This document shows positions 52,634-60,999 of a stretch of DNA of 64,000 nucleotides, piece after piece; position 1 is the stretch's first letter, and every line of letters starts with the position of its first letter. The position numbers were made by a program, and so were the translations under genes. The notes under the pieces are model-generated. The model saw only the letters and a program-made list of their open reading frames with translations. It was not told where the DNA came from and made no database searches. Origin of the DNA: DASWYT01 sp965246875 (GTDB lineage: Bacteria > Pseudomonadota > Alphaproteobacteria > Micavibrionales > SZUA-601); NCBI GenBank assembly GCA_965246875.1, contig CBDFFU010000006.1, positions 310,001-374,000 on the forward strand. The letters run 5' to 3'.

Positions 52634-53257
52634 ATGACCAAACTGATTTTTGCGACATCGAATAACGGCAAGTTTTTGTGGCTGCAGCGCGAGTTGCAGA
52701 TGGCGGGGCTGGATCATATCCAGGCCGAACAAAAACCGATGGAGTTGACCGAAATTCAGTCGATCGATATTGCTGCCATTTCCTTGTTCAAAGCGCAGCA
52801 AGCCTATGCCCAATTGCAATCTCCAGTCATCGTGCATGATGGCGGGTTTTATATTGATGGCCTCAATGGTTTTCCGGCCGCCTATACGCGCGATATGATT
52901 GATACCATAGGTGTTGAAACGATTGGCCGGATCATTTCGGTGCTGGACAATAAAAACTGCCAGTTCCGCAATGTTGTCACCTTGATGATGGGTCCTGACG
53001 GTTACCAGCAGTTTTTTGATACGACCGGCGATATTTTCACACTGACAGACAATGTATGGCCACATGATCATCCAAAACAATGGTCAGCTTTGTGGCGCGT
53101 CCTGGTTCCAAGCAAGTTCGGCTATATCAAAACATTGGCCGAATTTTCAGACAGTGAACTTGACGACTATGTCGAAAAACGTCGTGCCATTGATAGTGCA
53201 TCTGCATTACAGGATTGCGTCGCTTATATGAAACAACAGAATAAACTGGCAGCTTAA
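52634..53257 (+). CDS. HAM1/ITPase-like protein, paralogue 3 (divergent)
   Basis: A 207-residue protein starting one base after the stop of paralogue 2. KLIFATSNNGKFLWLQREL, EIQSIDIAAISLFKAQQAY, VIVHDGGFYIDGLNGFPAAY and the shared C-terminal VWPHDHPKQWSALWRVLVPS, then KFGYIKTLA, follow paralogue 2 without gaps. Here the SNNGK lysine typical of the family is kept; paralogue 2 has Arg. The housekeeping rdgB is elsewhere (11678), so these copies are not needed for routine ITP removal. Confidence 0.8.
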   Translation: MTKLIFATSNNGKFLWLQRELQMAGLDHIQAEQKPMELTEIQSIDIAAISLFKAQQAYAQLQSPVIVHDGGFYIDGLNGFPAAYTRDMIDTIGVETIGRIISVLDNKNCQFRNVVTLMMGPDGYQQFFDTTGDIFTLTDNVWPHDHPKQWSALWRVLVPSKFGYIKTLAEFSDSELDDYVEKRRAIDSASALQDCVAYMKQQNKLAA

Positions 53258-53259
53258 TC

Positions 53260-53739
53260 ATGACGGATGTTTACCGGCTTGACCCTGATGACATTGCGAA
53301 ACAATTTGTGCTGGGCTTTGCCTTTAGTTCCGATGGCCGCCAGATCGTTTTGATCGAAAAAGATCATCCTGCCTCACAAGCTGGTAAACTCAACGGCTTG
53401 GGTGGCAAAGTCAAAACAGGTGACGCGGCACCCATTGATGCGGTGTGCCGGGAATGCGACGAGGAGGCGGGGGTCAGCAGCACTGCGGCGGACTGGCATC
53501 AATACACAATCTTGAATGGTGATTTTGGCCAGGTGATTGTGTTTTATGCGTTCGATGACAAATTTCTGGCCGCCAGCCGGAAAACCGGTCAAGAAATTAA
53601 AGTGATGGCTGTCACTGATCCAGCCATCAAAGACCGATCGGTTTTGAATGTTTACGATCTGATTCAACAGGCCTTGGCGGAAAAATACGGTGATACAGAG
53701 CATTTGCCTTTAAAATCGCCGCAGCCGGCACTAGGATAA
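53260..53739 (+). CDS. NUDIX hydrolase
   Basis: A 159-residue NUDIX protein starting two bases after paralogue 3. The box reads GGKVKTGDAAPIDAVCREC followed by DEEAGV. REx2EExG is intact, while the first conserved Glu is replaced by Asp or shifted. The N-terminus FVLGFAFSSDGRQIVLIEK and LNGLGGKV fit MutT-like dNTPases, which hydrolyse oxidised or modified nucleotides. It ends the tight run binding protein / three HAM1-like / NUDIX, with 15 bp to rbfA. Confidence 0.88.
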   Translation: MTDVYRLDPDDIAKQFVLGFAFSSDGRQIVLIEKDHPASQAGKLNGLGGKVKTGDAAPIDAVCRECDEEAGVSSTAADWHQYTILNGDFGQVIVFYAFDDKFLAASRKTGQEIKVMAVTDPAIKDRSVLNVYDLIQQALAEKYGDTEHLPLKSPQPALG

Positions 53740-53754
53740 CGGCGGAGATACAGT

Positions 53755-54126
53755 ATGGCCCAAACGAAAAAACCACCGACCCAGCGGCAATTGCGCGTGG
53801 GCGAAGCGATCCGTCACATTCTGGCGCGTTGCATGATCCGTGATGAGACCGGGCATCCAACCTTATCCGGCCAGTCGATCACCGTGACCGAGGTTGAGGT
53901 TGGTGCCGATATGCGTCACGCCACCGCCTATGTGACCCCCCTTGGTGGTGGTGAGATCAAAAACGATGTGCTGGCAGCGTTGAATGAAGTCGCGCCACAT
54001 TTCAGCCACCTGGTGGCACAAGGCCTGACCATGAAATATTCACCGCGCGTGCGTTTCACGTATGACGAACGTTTCGATTATGCCGATAAAATCAACAAAC
54101 TGTTGATCAACGCTGATAAGAAATAA
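53755..54126 (+). CDS. rbfA: Ribosome-binding factor A
   Basis: A 123-residue RbfA, which matures 16S rRNA helix 1 and helps cold adaptation. RQLRVGEAIRHILARCM, ITVTEVEVGADMRHATAYVT and MKYSPRVRFTYDERFDYADK are diagnostic. GGAGATAC precedes the ATG. In most alphaproteobacteria it directly follows infB. Here the accessory block separates them, and truB does not follow. Confidence 0.95.
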   Translation: MAQTKKPPTQRQLRVGEAIRHILARCMIRDETGHPTLSGQSITVTEVEVGADMRHATAYVTPLGGGEIKNDVLAALNEVAPHFSHLVAQGLTMKYSPRVRFTYDERFDYADKINKLLINADKK

Positions 54127-54131
54127 CGAGC

Positions 54132-54557
54132 GTGCATTATTACATTGAACCCGAGATTGCAGGGGAATTGGGTGAACACACCGTGCTTGATACGTCTGTG
54201 CATCCGCCGCGTGTCAGTCATCTGCACTACCAGCTGGATGGTTTATCGGGCGACGACATCCTGGAAACCTTTCCATGTTTTATTGTCACGAAACGGCTGA
54301 AACGCTTTATCGAAGGCGGCGCCTATTCGGGTGCCACGTTTTCCGGCGTTGAAGTCAGTAAGTCTCTAGACTTCGCCGAGCGACATCCCAAGATGATTTT
54401 GCCTGAATTTTACTGGCTTCAACCGCATGGCCGAGCTGGCGTGGATGACTTTGGCCTTGCAGATGATGCGCGTTTGGTGATTTCTGCGCAAATGGTTCAC
54501 GCACTGCGCAACCAGTTTCAAATTAAAGGAGCGGATCTGCACAAATATGAGGATTGA
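54132..54557 (+). CDS. Uncharacterised protein resembling immunity-type proteins
   Basis: A 141-residue protein from GTG 54132. HYYIEPEIAGELGEHTVLDT, VSHLHYQLDGLSGDDILETF, FPCFIVTKRL, LPEFYWLQPHGRAGVDDFGL and DDARLVISAQMV match a common family of small bacterial proteins that I associate with polymorphic-toxin immunity genes (Imm43-like). No toxin gene is adjacent, so this role is a guess. It starts five bases after rbfA and may share its transcript. No signal peptide is seen. Confidence 0.65.
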   Translation: MHYYIEPEIAGELGEHTVLDTSVHPPRVSHLHYQLDGLSGDDILETFPCFIVTKRLKRFIEGGAYSGATFSGVEVSKSLDFAERHPKMILPEFYWLQPHGRAGVDDFGLADDARLVISAQMVHALRNQFQIKGADLHKYED

Positions 54558-54582
54558 GTGATAAACTCTTCTGTTGGTAAAT

Positions 54583-55350
54583 CTATTCCCCAACCAATTC
54601 CTGATACGCTTCTGTATCGCTGACCTGGGCCAGAATTTGGTCGAACGTTTCACCGGACGGCACGGCGGCGATCATGTTGGCTTTGAGCAGGGCAAATTTT
54701 TTCATGATGTCTTGATCGATCTGAGCGTAAAGCGGGCTTTGTGGGTCGGTCATCATGGCCAGGGTTTGCGCCGGGGTTAGTTGTTCATTTTTAGACCGGT
54801 ACTGCCGCTCTGCGCTGATCGCGTCGTAAATATCGCACACTTGCATCAACCGGAAGTGCATCGGCAGATCACCGCCGCCCAGGCCGTGATAGCCTTTGCC
54901 ATCGGGACGTTCATGATGGTAATAGGCGACTTGTTCCGCCAGTTCGATCAAAGGGTGTGTGATGCCCGATTTGTCGATACGCGCGGCGCCGTAATCGGTG
55001 TGTTTTTTGATTTCGGCAAATTCGTGCGGTTCCAAACGGCCCGGTTTTTCCAAAATGTCCAACGGCACGTCCAGCTTGCCGATATCATGCAATTCGGCCG
55101 CGAATTTCAGGTTGCGCGCGATGTTATCGCTCAGGCCCACAAAGCGGGAAAATTCATAGACGTCGTTCGCCACGCGCATGGCGTGAAAATAGGTCGGGCT
55201 GCCGACACCTGGCGGCCGAGGCGGGATGGATGGCATGGCATAGAGGCGTTCCATCTCACGCTGATAGAACCGCATCACCACCGTGTAATGCAGATCATCA
55301 GGGCCAAAGGTAAAGTCCAGCAGAGCGTGATCAAAAAGCGTTTTTATCAT
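54583..55350 (-). CDS. HD-GYP-type phosphodiesterase domain protein
   Basis: A 255-residue single-domain protein. The metal site ELHDIGKLDVP and the HHERPDGKGYHGLGGGDLP block (HHE...DGxGYP-like) identify the HD-GYP family, which degrades cyclic di-GMP. RLMQVCDIYDAISAERQYR completes it. The GYP triplet reads GYH, so activity is uncertain. There is no receiver or sensor domain. It is convergent with the immunity-like gene, across a 25-bp gap. Confidence 0.88.
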   Translation of the reverse strand: MIKTLFDHALLDFTFGPDDLHYTVVMRFYQREMERLYAMPSIPPRPPGVGSPTYFHAMRVANDVYEFSRFVGLSDNIARNLKFAAELHDIGKLDVPLDILEKPGRLEPHEFAEIKKHTDYGAARIDKSGITHPLIELAEQVAYYHHERPDGKGYHGLGGGDLPMHFRLMQVCDIYDAISAERQYRSKNEQLTPAQTLAMMTDPQSPLYAQIDQDIMKKFALLKANMIAAVPSGETFDQILAQVSDTEAYQELVGE

Positions 55351-55500
55351 GGGATGGCCACAGGCTAAGGAAACTTAATTGTAAATGGGTTTTTGGGCTT
55401 GCATAGAGGGGGGTTGCGGCATCTGTGACGGGAAAATACTTGTGAGGCTGCCGTTTCCCGTTTACAGTAACCTTAAGCTTTCCCTGTATAGATGACCCTT

Positions 55501-56844
55501 ATGTCCGTAATCACCCGTTTCGCCCCCAGCCCCACCGGCAATTTGCAATTGGGCAATATCCGTACTGCGTTGATGGCCTATTTGTTCTGCCGCCACGCCA
55601 ACGGCAAATATATCTTGCGCATTGACGATACCGACACGGAGCGGTCGCGTGATGAATATACAGCGTCGATCAAGCGTGACCTCAGCTGGCTCGGCATCAA
55701 CTGGGATGATTACCGTCATCAAAAAGGCCGTGAAGGTGTTTATGACGCGGCGCGCGATAAACTGATTGCATCGGGCCGTTTGTATCCATGCTATGAAACC
55801 GAAGACGAATTGGCCTTGCGCCGTAAGGCCGCTTTGGGTCGTGGCTTGCCGCCGATTTATGACCGCAGCGCGTTGAAACTGACCGACGAGCAGAAAAAAA
55901 CGTATGACGCAGAGGGTCGCCGTCCGCATTACCGGTTTTTGCTGCAACATCAGCCGATTATCTGGCACGATATGGTGCGTGGTAAGGTCGAGTTTCACGG
56001 CAAAGACATGTCAGACCCGGTGTTGATCCGTGAAGACGGGACGGCGTTGTATCATCTGGGTTCGGTCGTTGACGATATCGATTACAACATCACGCACATT
56101 GTGCGCGGTGAAGATCATGTATCGAACACCGCCTGTCATGTGCAGATGTTTGAAGCACTGGGTGCCACACCACCGACGTTTGCGCATTTGCCATTGGTGT
56201 TTGATGCGGATGGCAAGAAATTGTCGAAACGGATTGGCAGTCTCTCGATTGAAACCTTGCGCACTGAAGAAGGTCTGGAGCCGATTACGATTGCCGCGTT
56301 TCTGGCACGTCTGGGAACGTCTGATCCGATCGAGCCGTTTAAAACGATTGATGGCTTGATCCGGCAATTTGACTTCTCCCGCTTCTCACGGTCTAACCCG
56401 CGTTTCCTGGATGAAGAATTATTCCGCTTGAATACGAAAATTTTGCATCAGATGGAATACGCTGAGGCGCAACCGCGTTTAATGGGTATGGGTTTAAGCG
56501 ATCTGGACGCAGACTTCTGGACTGTTGCCCGCGCTAATATCAATCGCTTTAAAGACATCGAACAATGGTGGCAGGTCGCCAAAGGCCCGGTAACGCCGGT
56601 GATCGAAGATGCTGATTTCGCGAAGCAAGCGTTGGCCTTATTACCCGCCGCGCCGTGGAACGACACGACCTGGACGACATGGGTCGACGCCATCAAAAAT
56701 AAAACCGGCCGCACCGGTAAAAACCTGTTCATGCCGTTGCGCCAGGCTTTGACTGGCATGTCTCATGGCCCCGATATGCCGCATTTATTGTTGTTGCTGG
56801 GATATGATACCGCAAAGGCGCGATTGATGGGGCAGGCTGGCTAG
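55501..56844 (+). CDS. gltX: Glutamyl-tRNA synthetase
   Basis: A 447-residue class I synthetase. ATG 55501 (MSVITRFAPSPTG) fits the family; an in-frame ATG at 55492 adds three residues. The class signature near residue 15 reads NLQLGNIRTA, where the normal HIGH-type motif has His (LHxGN). Here a CAA codon gives Gln at the first position. The second motif KKLSKRIGS (KMSKS-type) is normal, as are RIDDTDTERS and YNITHIVRGEDHVSNT. The C-terminal anticodon-binding helices are complete. One gltX may serve both Glu and Gln tRNAs, which cannot be judged here. Confidence 0.95.
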   Translation: MSVITRFAPSPTGNLQLGNIRTALMAYLFCRHANGKYILRIDDTDTERSRDEYTASIKRDLSWLGINWDDYRHQKGREGVYDAARDKLIASGRLYPCYETEDELALRRKAALGRGLPPIYDRSALKLTDEQKKTYDAEGRRPHYRFLLQHQPIIWHDMVRGKVEFHGKDMSDPVLIREDGTALYHLGSVVDDIDYNITHIVRGEDHVSNTACHVQMFEALGATPPTFAHLPLVFDADGKKLSKRIGSLSIETLRTEEGLEPITIAAFLARLGTSDPIEPFKTIDGLIRQFDFSRFSRSNPRFLDEELFRLNTKILHQMEYAEAQPRLMGMGLSDLDADFWTVARANINRFKDIEQWWQVAKGPVTPVIEDADFAKQALALLPAAPWNDTTWTTWVDAIKNKTGRTGKNLFMPLRQALTGMSHGPDMPHLLLLLGYDTAKARLMGQAG

Positions 56845-56865
56845 TTTAAGTATTGACTAGACATA

Positions 56866-56894
56866 TTGACATTTCTCGCTATGGCCTTTAGATG
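56866..56894 (+). promoter_or_regulatory. Putative promoter of the 56914 orphan gene (TTGACA type)
   Basis: TTGACA (56866-56871), 17 bp, then TAGATG (56889-56894). The -35 is embedded in ACATATTGACAT, with a partial repeat ATTGACT 13 bp upstream. The -10 is weak. Confidence 0.4.
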
Positions 56895-56913
56895 GGAAGC
56901 AGGGAGAAAAGCT

Positions 56914-57537
56914 ATGGAAACTGAATGTAATATTGAGATATTATCCGAGCCTGACAAGCAGCTTGATTGCATTGTTGGCCTGATCTTTCATGAATGCATG
57001 CGTGATATTGGTTTGCAGCGCATTCAAATCGATGAAGTGCATTCTCTTTTTTCGCCATACCGCTGCCGGACTGATGCCGATTGGCAACGGCTGGAAGACC
57101 TTGAAGGGCGTTTGTTGATGCCCAGTTACGAAGCTGTTTATGCAGGGGATTATTCCGTTTCTCAAGCGCAGTCTTATGCGCATACAATGGTGCAAACGAC
57201 GTTTCAGGCTGTGCGTGACAAAACAGTTCAGCCTGATCTGGTGTTAAATCCTCAAAAAGATCCCATCACATTGGATTGCGTCAGGCATTCCTATTATCTG
57301 TATCCCTGGCTGGATCTCGAAACGAGACAGTTTTTTCGTTACAACGCAGAGGGCCATATCGAACAGGCACCATCGCTTGCGTCACAGACACAAATAGGGA
57401 TTATAGACAGATTAGAGGAGGTCTATGATCAGTTTAAAGAAGAGCAATCTTTCTTAAACCTCTTCGGGCGTTTTTCGCCCAAGCAAAAATCATTGCAACA
57501 GGATATGAAGACCCATCTGCAGGGTTTGAATATCTAA
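56914..57537 (+). CDS. Orphan protein of unknown function
   Basis: A 207-residue soluble protein. ATG 56914 is chosen because GGGAGA precedes it at the right distance; the in-frame extension to 56866 overlaps the promoter element. Helical segments dominate (LDCIVGLIFHECMRDIGLQR, SQAQSYAHTMVQTTFQAV). A hydrophobic YYLYPWLDL patch lies near residue 145. No family is recognised. It sits between gltX and a histidine phosphatase that begins two bases after its stop. Confidence 0.65.
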   Translation: METECNIEILSEPDKQLDCIVGLIFHECMRDIGLQRIQIDEVHSLFSPYRCRTDADWQRLEDLEGRLLMPSYEAVYAGDYSVSQAQSYAHTMVQTTFQAVRDKTVQPDLVLNPQKDPITLDCVRHSYYLYPWLDLETRQFFRYNAEGHIEQAPSLASQTQIGIIDRLEEVYDQFKEEQSFLNLFGRFSPKQKSLQQDMKTHLQGLNI

Positions 57538-57539
57538 GT

Positions 57540-58082
57540 ATGAAAATTTATCTGGTCCGGCATGGCGAAACAACGGGCGATATCGAGGATCGCGTGGGCG
57601 GATCGTATGATGATCATCTGACGGAAAAAGGCCGCGCACAACTGGGTGAGACGGCTATCAAGCTAGCCGGTAAAAACATTGATATTATTTTTTCCAGTCC
57701 ACTTATTCGGGCCAAAGAGTCAGCTGAAATCATCAAGCAATCGCTTAATTGTTCCATAGAGATTGTGCAAGCTCTGGCAGAGCGCCATTATGGCGTAATC
57801 AGTGGTTTGACGATGACAGACGCACGGGAGAAATACCCGGACGCCATCGCGCGTCATACTGATCCAACGTATACCCATCCTGATGGTGAAAGCTACCCGG
57901 ATTTTGATCAGCGCGTGACAGCCGCATTTCAGTCTCTTTGTACAACAGACTATGCAACCGTTGCGATCGTTGCTCATGGTGGTTCGATCAAATGCGTTTT
58001 AAAGTATTTAAAAATGTCTTTGCCTGATAAAATTGGGGATGGTGAGATTATAGAAGTAAAAATATTACATAATACAAACTAA
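57540..58082 (+). CDS. Histidine phosphatase family protein
   Basis: A 180-residue branch-1 histidine phosphatase with YLVRHGETTGD (catalytic His 8), FSSPLIRAKESAEII, LAERHYGVISG and IVAHGGSIKCVL. The small size and motif spacing resemble cobalamin-pathway or general sugar-phosphate phosphatases. The substrate is unknown. It begins two bases after the orphan gene at 56914 and probably shares its transcript. It is related only distantly to the protein at 11074. Confidence 0.87.
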   Translation: MKIYLVRHGETTGDIEDRVGGSYDDHLTEKGRAQLGETAIKLAGKNIDIIFSSPLIRAKESAEIIKQSLNCSIEIVQALAERHYGVISGLTMTDAREKYPDAIARHTDPTYTHPDGESYPDFDQRVTAAFQSLCTTDYATVAIVAHGGSIKCVLKYLKMSLPDKIGDGEIIEVKILHNTN

Positions 58083-58109
58083 TAACATTACTATTAATAT
58101 AAAGACATA

Positions 58110-58138
58110 TTGACAAAAACCCGTTTTATTATTAAACA
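58110..58138 (+). promoter_or_regulatory. Putative promoter of the 58174 broken gene (TTGACA type)
   Basis: TTGACA (58110-58115) in ACATATTGACAA, 17 bp, then a weak TAAACA (58133-58138). The gene's ribosome site GGGAG follows at about 58163. Confidence 0.35.
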
Positions 58139-58173
58139 TGCTATACAATAAAAAATAACAGCGGGAGAATGTC

Positions 58174-58767
58174 ATGAATCAAAAATGGGTGGGTATGGGA
58201 CCTTTGGGAGCGTGTATGCATCCTTTGATGACAGGTGCGATCAACCTGGATGACGTTAGATTTATTGTTACTACGACGCCTCTGCGTTCTGAAAAAGAAC
58301 GCCAAATGCTGTTAAAAGGTTATCAGGAAACGATGGCAAGCATCGCCTAAAAAAAAGAAACCACAAATCCGACAGAGGCAAATTTAAAACAGTTTACCGG
58401 CCCACAACGTGCCGAGACAATATTCAATTATTTGTATCATTTTAATAAAATTATTGAGCCGAATTTACTGTCGTCACCAAAACAACAGATACATTATTCC
58501 GGCTATAGCAAAGCAGATAAAAACGAAGGGGTCTGGATAAATCTAAAAAATTCCAAGCGCTATAAATTTGATGAGAATAGACATTTGTACGCTTTTGTTG
58601 ACAAGCCTTTAGATTCACAAGCGATTCATAATCTCTACAATGTGTTTGAAAGCTATCAAGACTTTCAAGACGACAAAAGTTTTCTTGCGACTATGGTTTA
58701 TCATCAAACAGCAAGACAAAAGCGAGCCGCTGCTAAGATGCAGTATAGTCTATTAAATATAGGTTAG
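58174..58767 (+). pseudogene. Orphan gene interrupted by an in-frame TAA
   Basis: A frame starts at ATG 58174 after a good GGGAG site, runs 58 codons, meets TAA at 58348-58350, and continues open in the same frame for 138 more codons to 58767. A single A-to-T change in an A-rich stretch would create the stop. The intact product would be about 197 residues, close to the other orphans. The 3' half has no start signal of its own. No family is recognised. Nonsense decay is most likely; readthrough or two separate peptides cannot be excluded. Confidence 0.65.
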
Positions 58768-58822
58768 TTTTAGCAACCGTTAATTCAGTTTACATTGCGA
58801 GAAGTCCTTATAAAATGAGAGC

Positions 58823-60202
58823 ATGACCCAAATCTCCTTTTACAACACCCGCACCCGCCAAAAAGAAACTTTTACACCGTATGATCCCAAGCGTGTGACG
58901 CTTTATGCCTGTGGGCCGACGGTGTATAATTATATTCATGTCGGCAATGCGCGGACGAATACCGTGTTTGATACCCTGTATCGTCTGTTGCGGCATGTTT
59001 ATGGCGCTAATCATGTTGTCTATGCGCGCAATATTACCGATGTTGAAGACAAGATCATGGACGCAGCATTGGCGTTGAACGTGCCGATCGACACAATCAC
59101 GGCACACTACACCACAGCGTTTCAGGACGACACGCGGCGCATCAATTCATTGGACCCTGATCATCAGCCAAAGGCGACGGAATACCTGCCGCAGATGATT
59201 GCGATGGTCGAAGAATTGATCGTCAACGGCCATGCTTACACCGCCGAAGGGCATGTCTTGTTTGCTGTGCAATCCTATGCTGACTACGGCAAATTGTCGC
59301 GCCACAGCCGCGACGAATTGATCGAAGGCGCGCGCGTCGAAATTGCACCCTATAAAAAAGACCCCGCCGATTTCGTATTGTGGAAACCGTCAACGGAGAC
59401 ACAGCCGGGCTGGGACAGCCCGTGGGGCCGTGGGCGTCCCGGCTGGCACATTGAATGCTCGGCGATGGCAACAGATATTCTGGGTGACAATTTTGACATT
59501 CATGGGGGTGGACAGGATTTGACCTTTCCGCATCATGAAAATGAAATCGCGCAAAGCTGCTGCGCCAAGCCGGGATCTGATTTTGCGCGGGTGTGGATGC
59601 ATACCGGCATGCTGACCGTCAATGCCAAAAAAATGTCAAAATCGCTGGGTAATTTTCATTTTTTGCGGGATGTGCTGGATGACTATCCCAGCGAGGCTGT
59701 GCGCTACGTTTTATTGGCCGCACACTATCGCCAGCCATCAGAATTTAGTTTCAATTTGCTGCATGAAGCAAAAGTCATTTTGGATCGCTGGTACCGCGCC
59801 ATTGACAAAGCGTTGGAGGCACCGGCAACCGCGCCGCATCCGGACGTGATCGCCGCGCTTTGCGATGATTTGAATACACCAAAAGCCTATGCCGTGTTGC
59901 ATGAACTGGTACAGACGATTTACAAAACGGACGACGCAAGTGAACTGCAAAATCTGGTCGGAACATTGAAAGCCAGTGGCGACATGCTGGGCTTGCTGCA
60001 GCAAACACCGCAACAGTGGTTTCAGGGCGTGTCGCAAGGCGCGAGCGATGACACAGCGAAAATCGAACAGCTTATCGCGGAACGCGTCGCGGCCCGTGTG
60101 GCTAAAGATTTTGTCACATCCGACCGCATCCGCGCCGAACTGGATGCTTTGAAAATTATCGTCGATGATGGTGCAACGGGTACGACTTGGCGTCGTGCGT
60201 AA
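58823..60202 (+). CDS. cysS: Cysteinyl-tRNA synthetase
   Basis: A 459-residue class I synthetase. YACGPTVYNYIHVGNART contains the zinc-binding Cys and HxGN motif. GRGRPGWHIECSAMATDILG and FPHHENEIAQS complete the zinc site, and AKKMSKSLGNF is the KMSKS loop. The DALR domain is at the C-terminus. It is intact, with trmJ two bases downstream. Confidence 0.97.
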   Translation: MTQISFYNTRTRQKETFTPYDPKRVTLYACGPTVYNYIHVGNARTNTVFDTLYRLLRHVYGANHVVYARNITDVEDKIMDAALALNVPIDTITAHYTTAFQDDTRRINSLDPDHQPKATEYLPQMIAMVEELIVNGHAYTAEGHVLFAVQSYADYGKLSRHSRDELIEGARVEIAPYKKDPADFVLWKPSTETQPGWDSPWGRGRPGWHIECSAMATDILGDNFDIHGGGQDLTFPHHENEIAQSCCAKPGSDFARVWMHTGMLTVNAKKMSKSLGNFHFLRDVLDDYPSEAVRYVLLAAHYRQPSEFSFNLLHEAKVILDRWYRAIDKALEAPATAPHPDVIAALCDDLNTPKAYAVLHELVQTIYKTDDASELQNLVGTLKASGDMLGLLQQTPQQWFQGVSQGASDDTAKIEQLIAERVAARVAKDFVTSDRIRAELDALKIIVDDGATGTTWRRA

Positions 60203-60204
60203 AG

Positions 60205-60999
60205 ATGCGTGACACCGCGACCCAGTATCACGGCCTGACGATCCCAAAGAACAAGCCGGTGATTGTATTGCACCAGCCGCAAATGCCGGAGAATATCGGC
60301 ATGGTCGCGCGGGCAATGGCGAATTGCGGGTTGCATGAATTGCGGCTGGTCAAGCCGCGCGACGGCTGGCCGCATGCCAATGCCATTCCTGCTGCATCGG
60401 GTGCCCAACAGATTTTGCATGACGCGGTTGTCTATGACGATCTGGCCAGTGCGGTGGCGGATCGCAATTTGGTGTTTGGCACCTGTGCGTTTGAACGCGA
60501 ATTGGTAAAGCCAGTCCTGACGGCGGAAGCCGCTGCCACGGCAATCGTCACGGCGGCCCATGCCAAAACCGCTTATGTGTTCGGCCCGGAACGCACCGGC
60601 CTGTCAAAAGACGATCTGGCGTTGTGTGATGGCATGATCACCATTCCGTTAGACCCGAATTTTGCGTCGCTCAACATTGCGCAATCGGTGTTGCTCGTCA
60701 GCTATTGCTGGTGGCAGCAGGCCGTTTTGCAACAACCGCACCATGTGCCGGATGTATTGAATGTGTTGGCGTTGAATGAATCGGATAGTGCATCACAGGA
60801 CGAGATCGACAACCTGTACCAACATGCCATCTGGACGCTGGAGCAAAAAAACTATTTCACTAATCCGCAAAACGAATCCGCCCAACGCCGCAATGCCCGC
60901 GCGTTTCTGCAACGGATGCGCTTGACCGTGCAGGAAGCCCGCAGCGCGCATGGGATGTTGAAAGCGATGCTAGATGGGAAGATGTGGACGAAGGATTAA
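60205..60999 (+). CDS. trmJ: tRNA 2'-O-methyltransferase TrmJ-type (SPOUT)
   Basis: A 264-residue SpoU/TrmJ protein that methylates the ribose of tRNA position 32. VIVLHQPQMPENIGMVARAM (motif 1), YVFGPERTGLSKDDLALCDG (motif 2) and IPLDPNFASLNIAQSVLLVS (motif 3) form the knot. The C-terminal helical domain (AQRRNARAFLQRMRLTVQEA) is present. ATG 60205 follows the cysS stop by two bases. Its last four bases overlap the convergent orphan gene. Confidence 0.92.
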   Translation: MRDTATQYHGLTIPKNKPVIVLHQPQMPENIGMVARAMANCGLHELRLVKPRDGWPHANAIPAASGAQQILHDAVVYDDLASAVADRNLVFGTCAFERELVKPVLTAEAAATAIVTAAHAKTAYVFGPERTGLSKDDLALCDGMITIPLDPNFASLNIAQSVLLVSYCWWQQAVLQQPHHVPDVLNVLALNESDSASQDEIDNLYQHAIWTLEQKNYFTNPQNESAQRRNARAFLQRMRLTVQEARSAHGMLKAMLDGKMWTKD

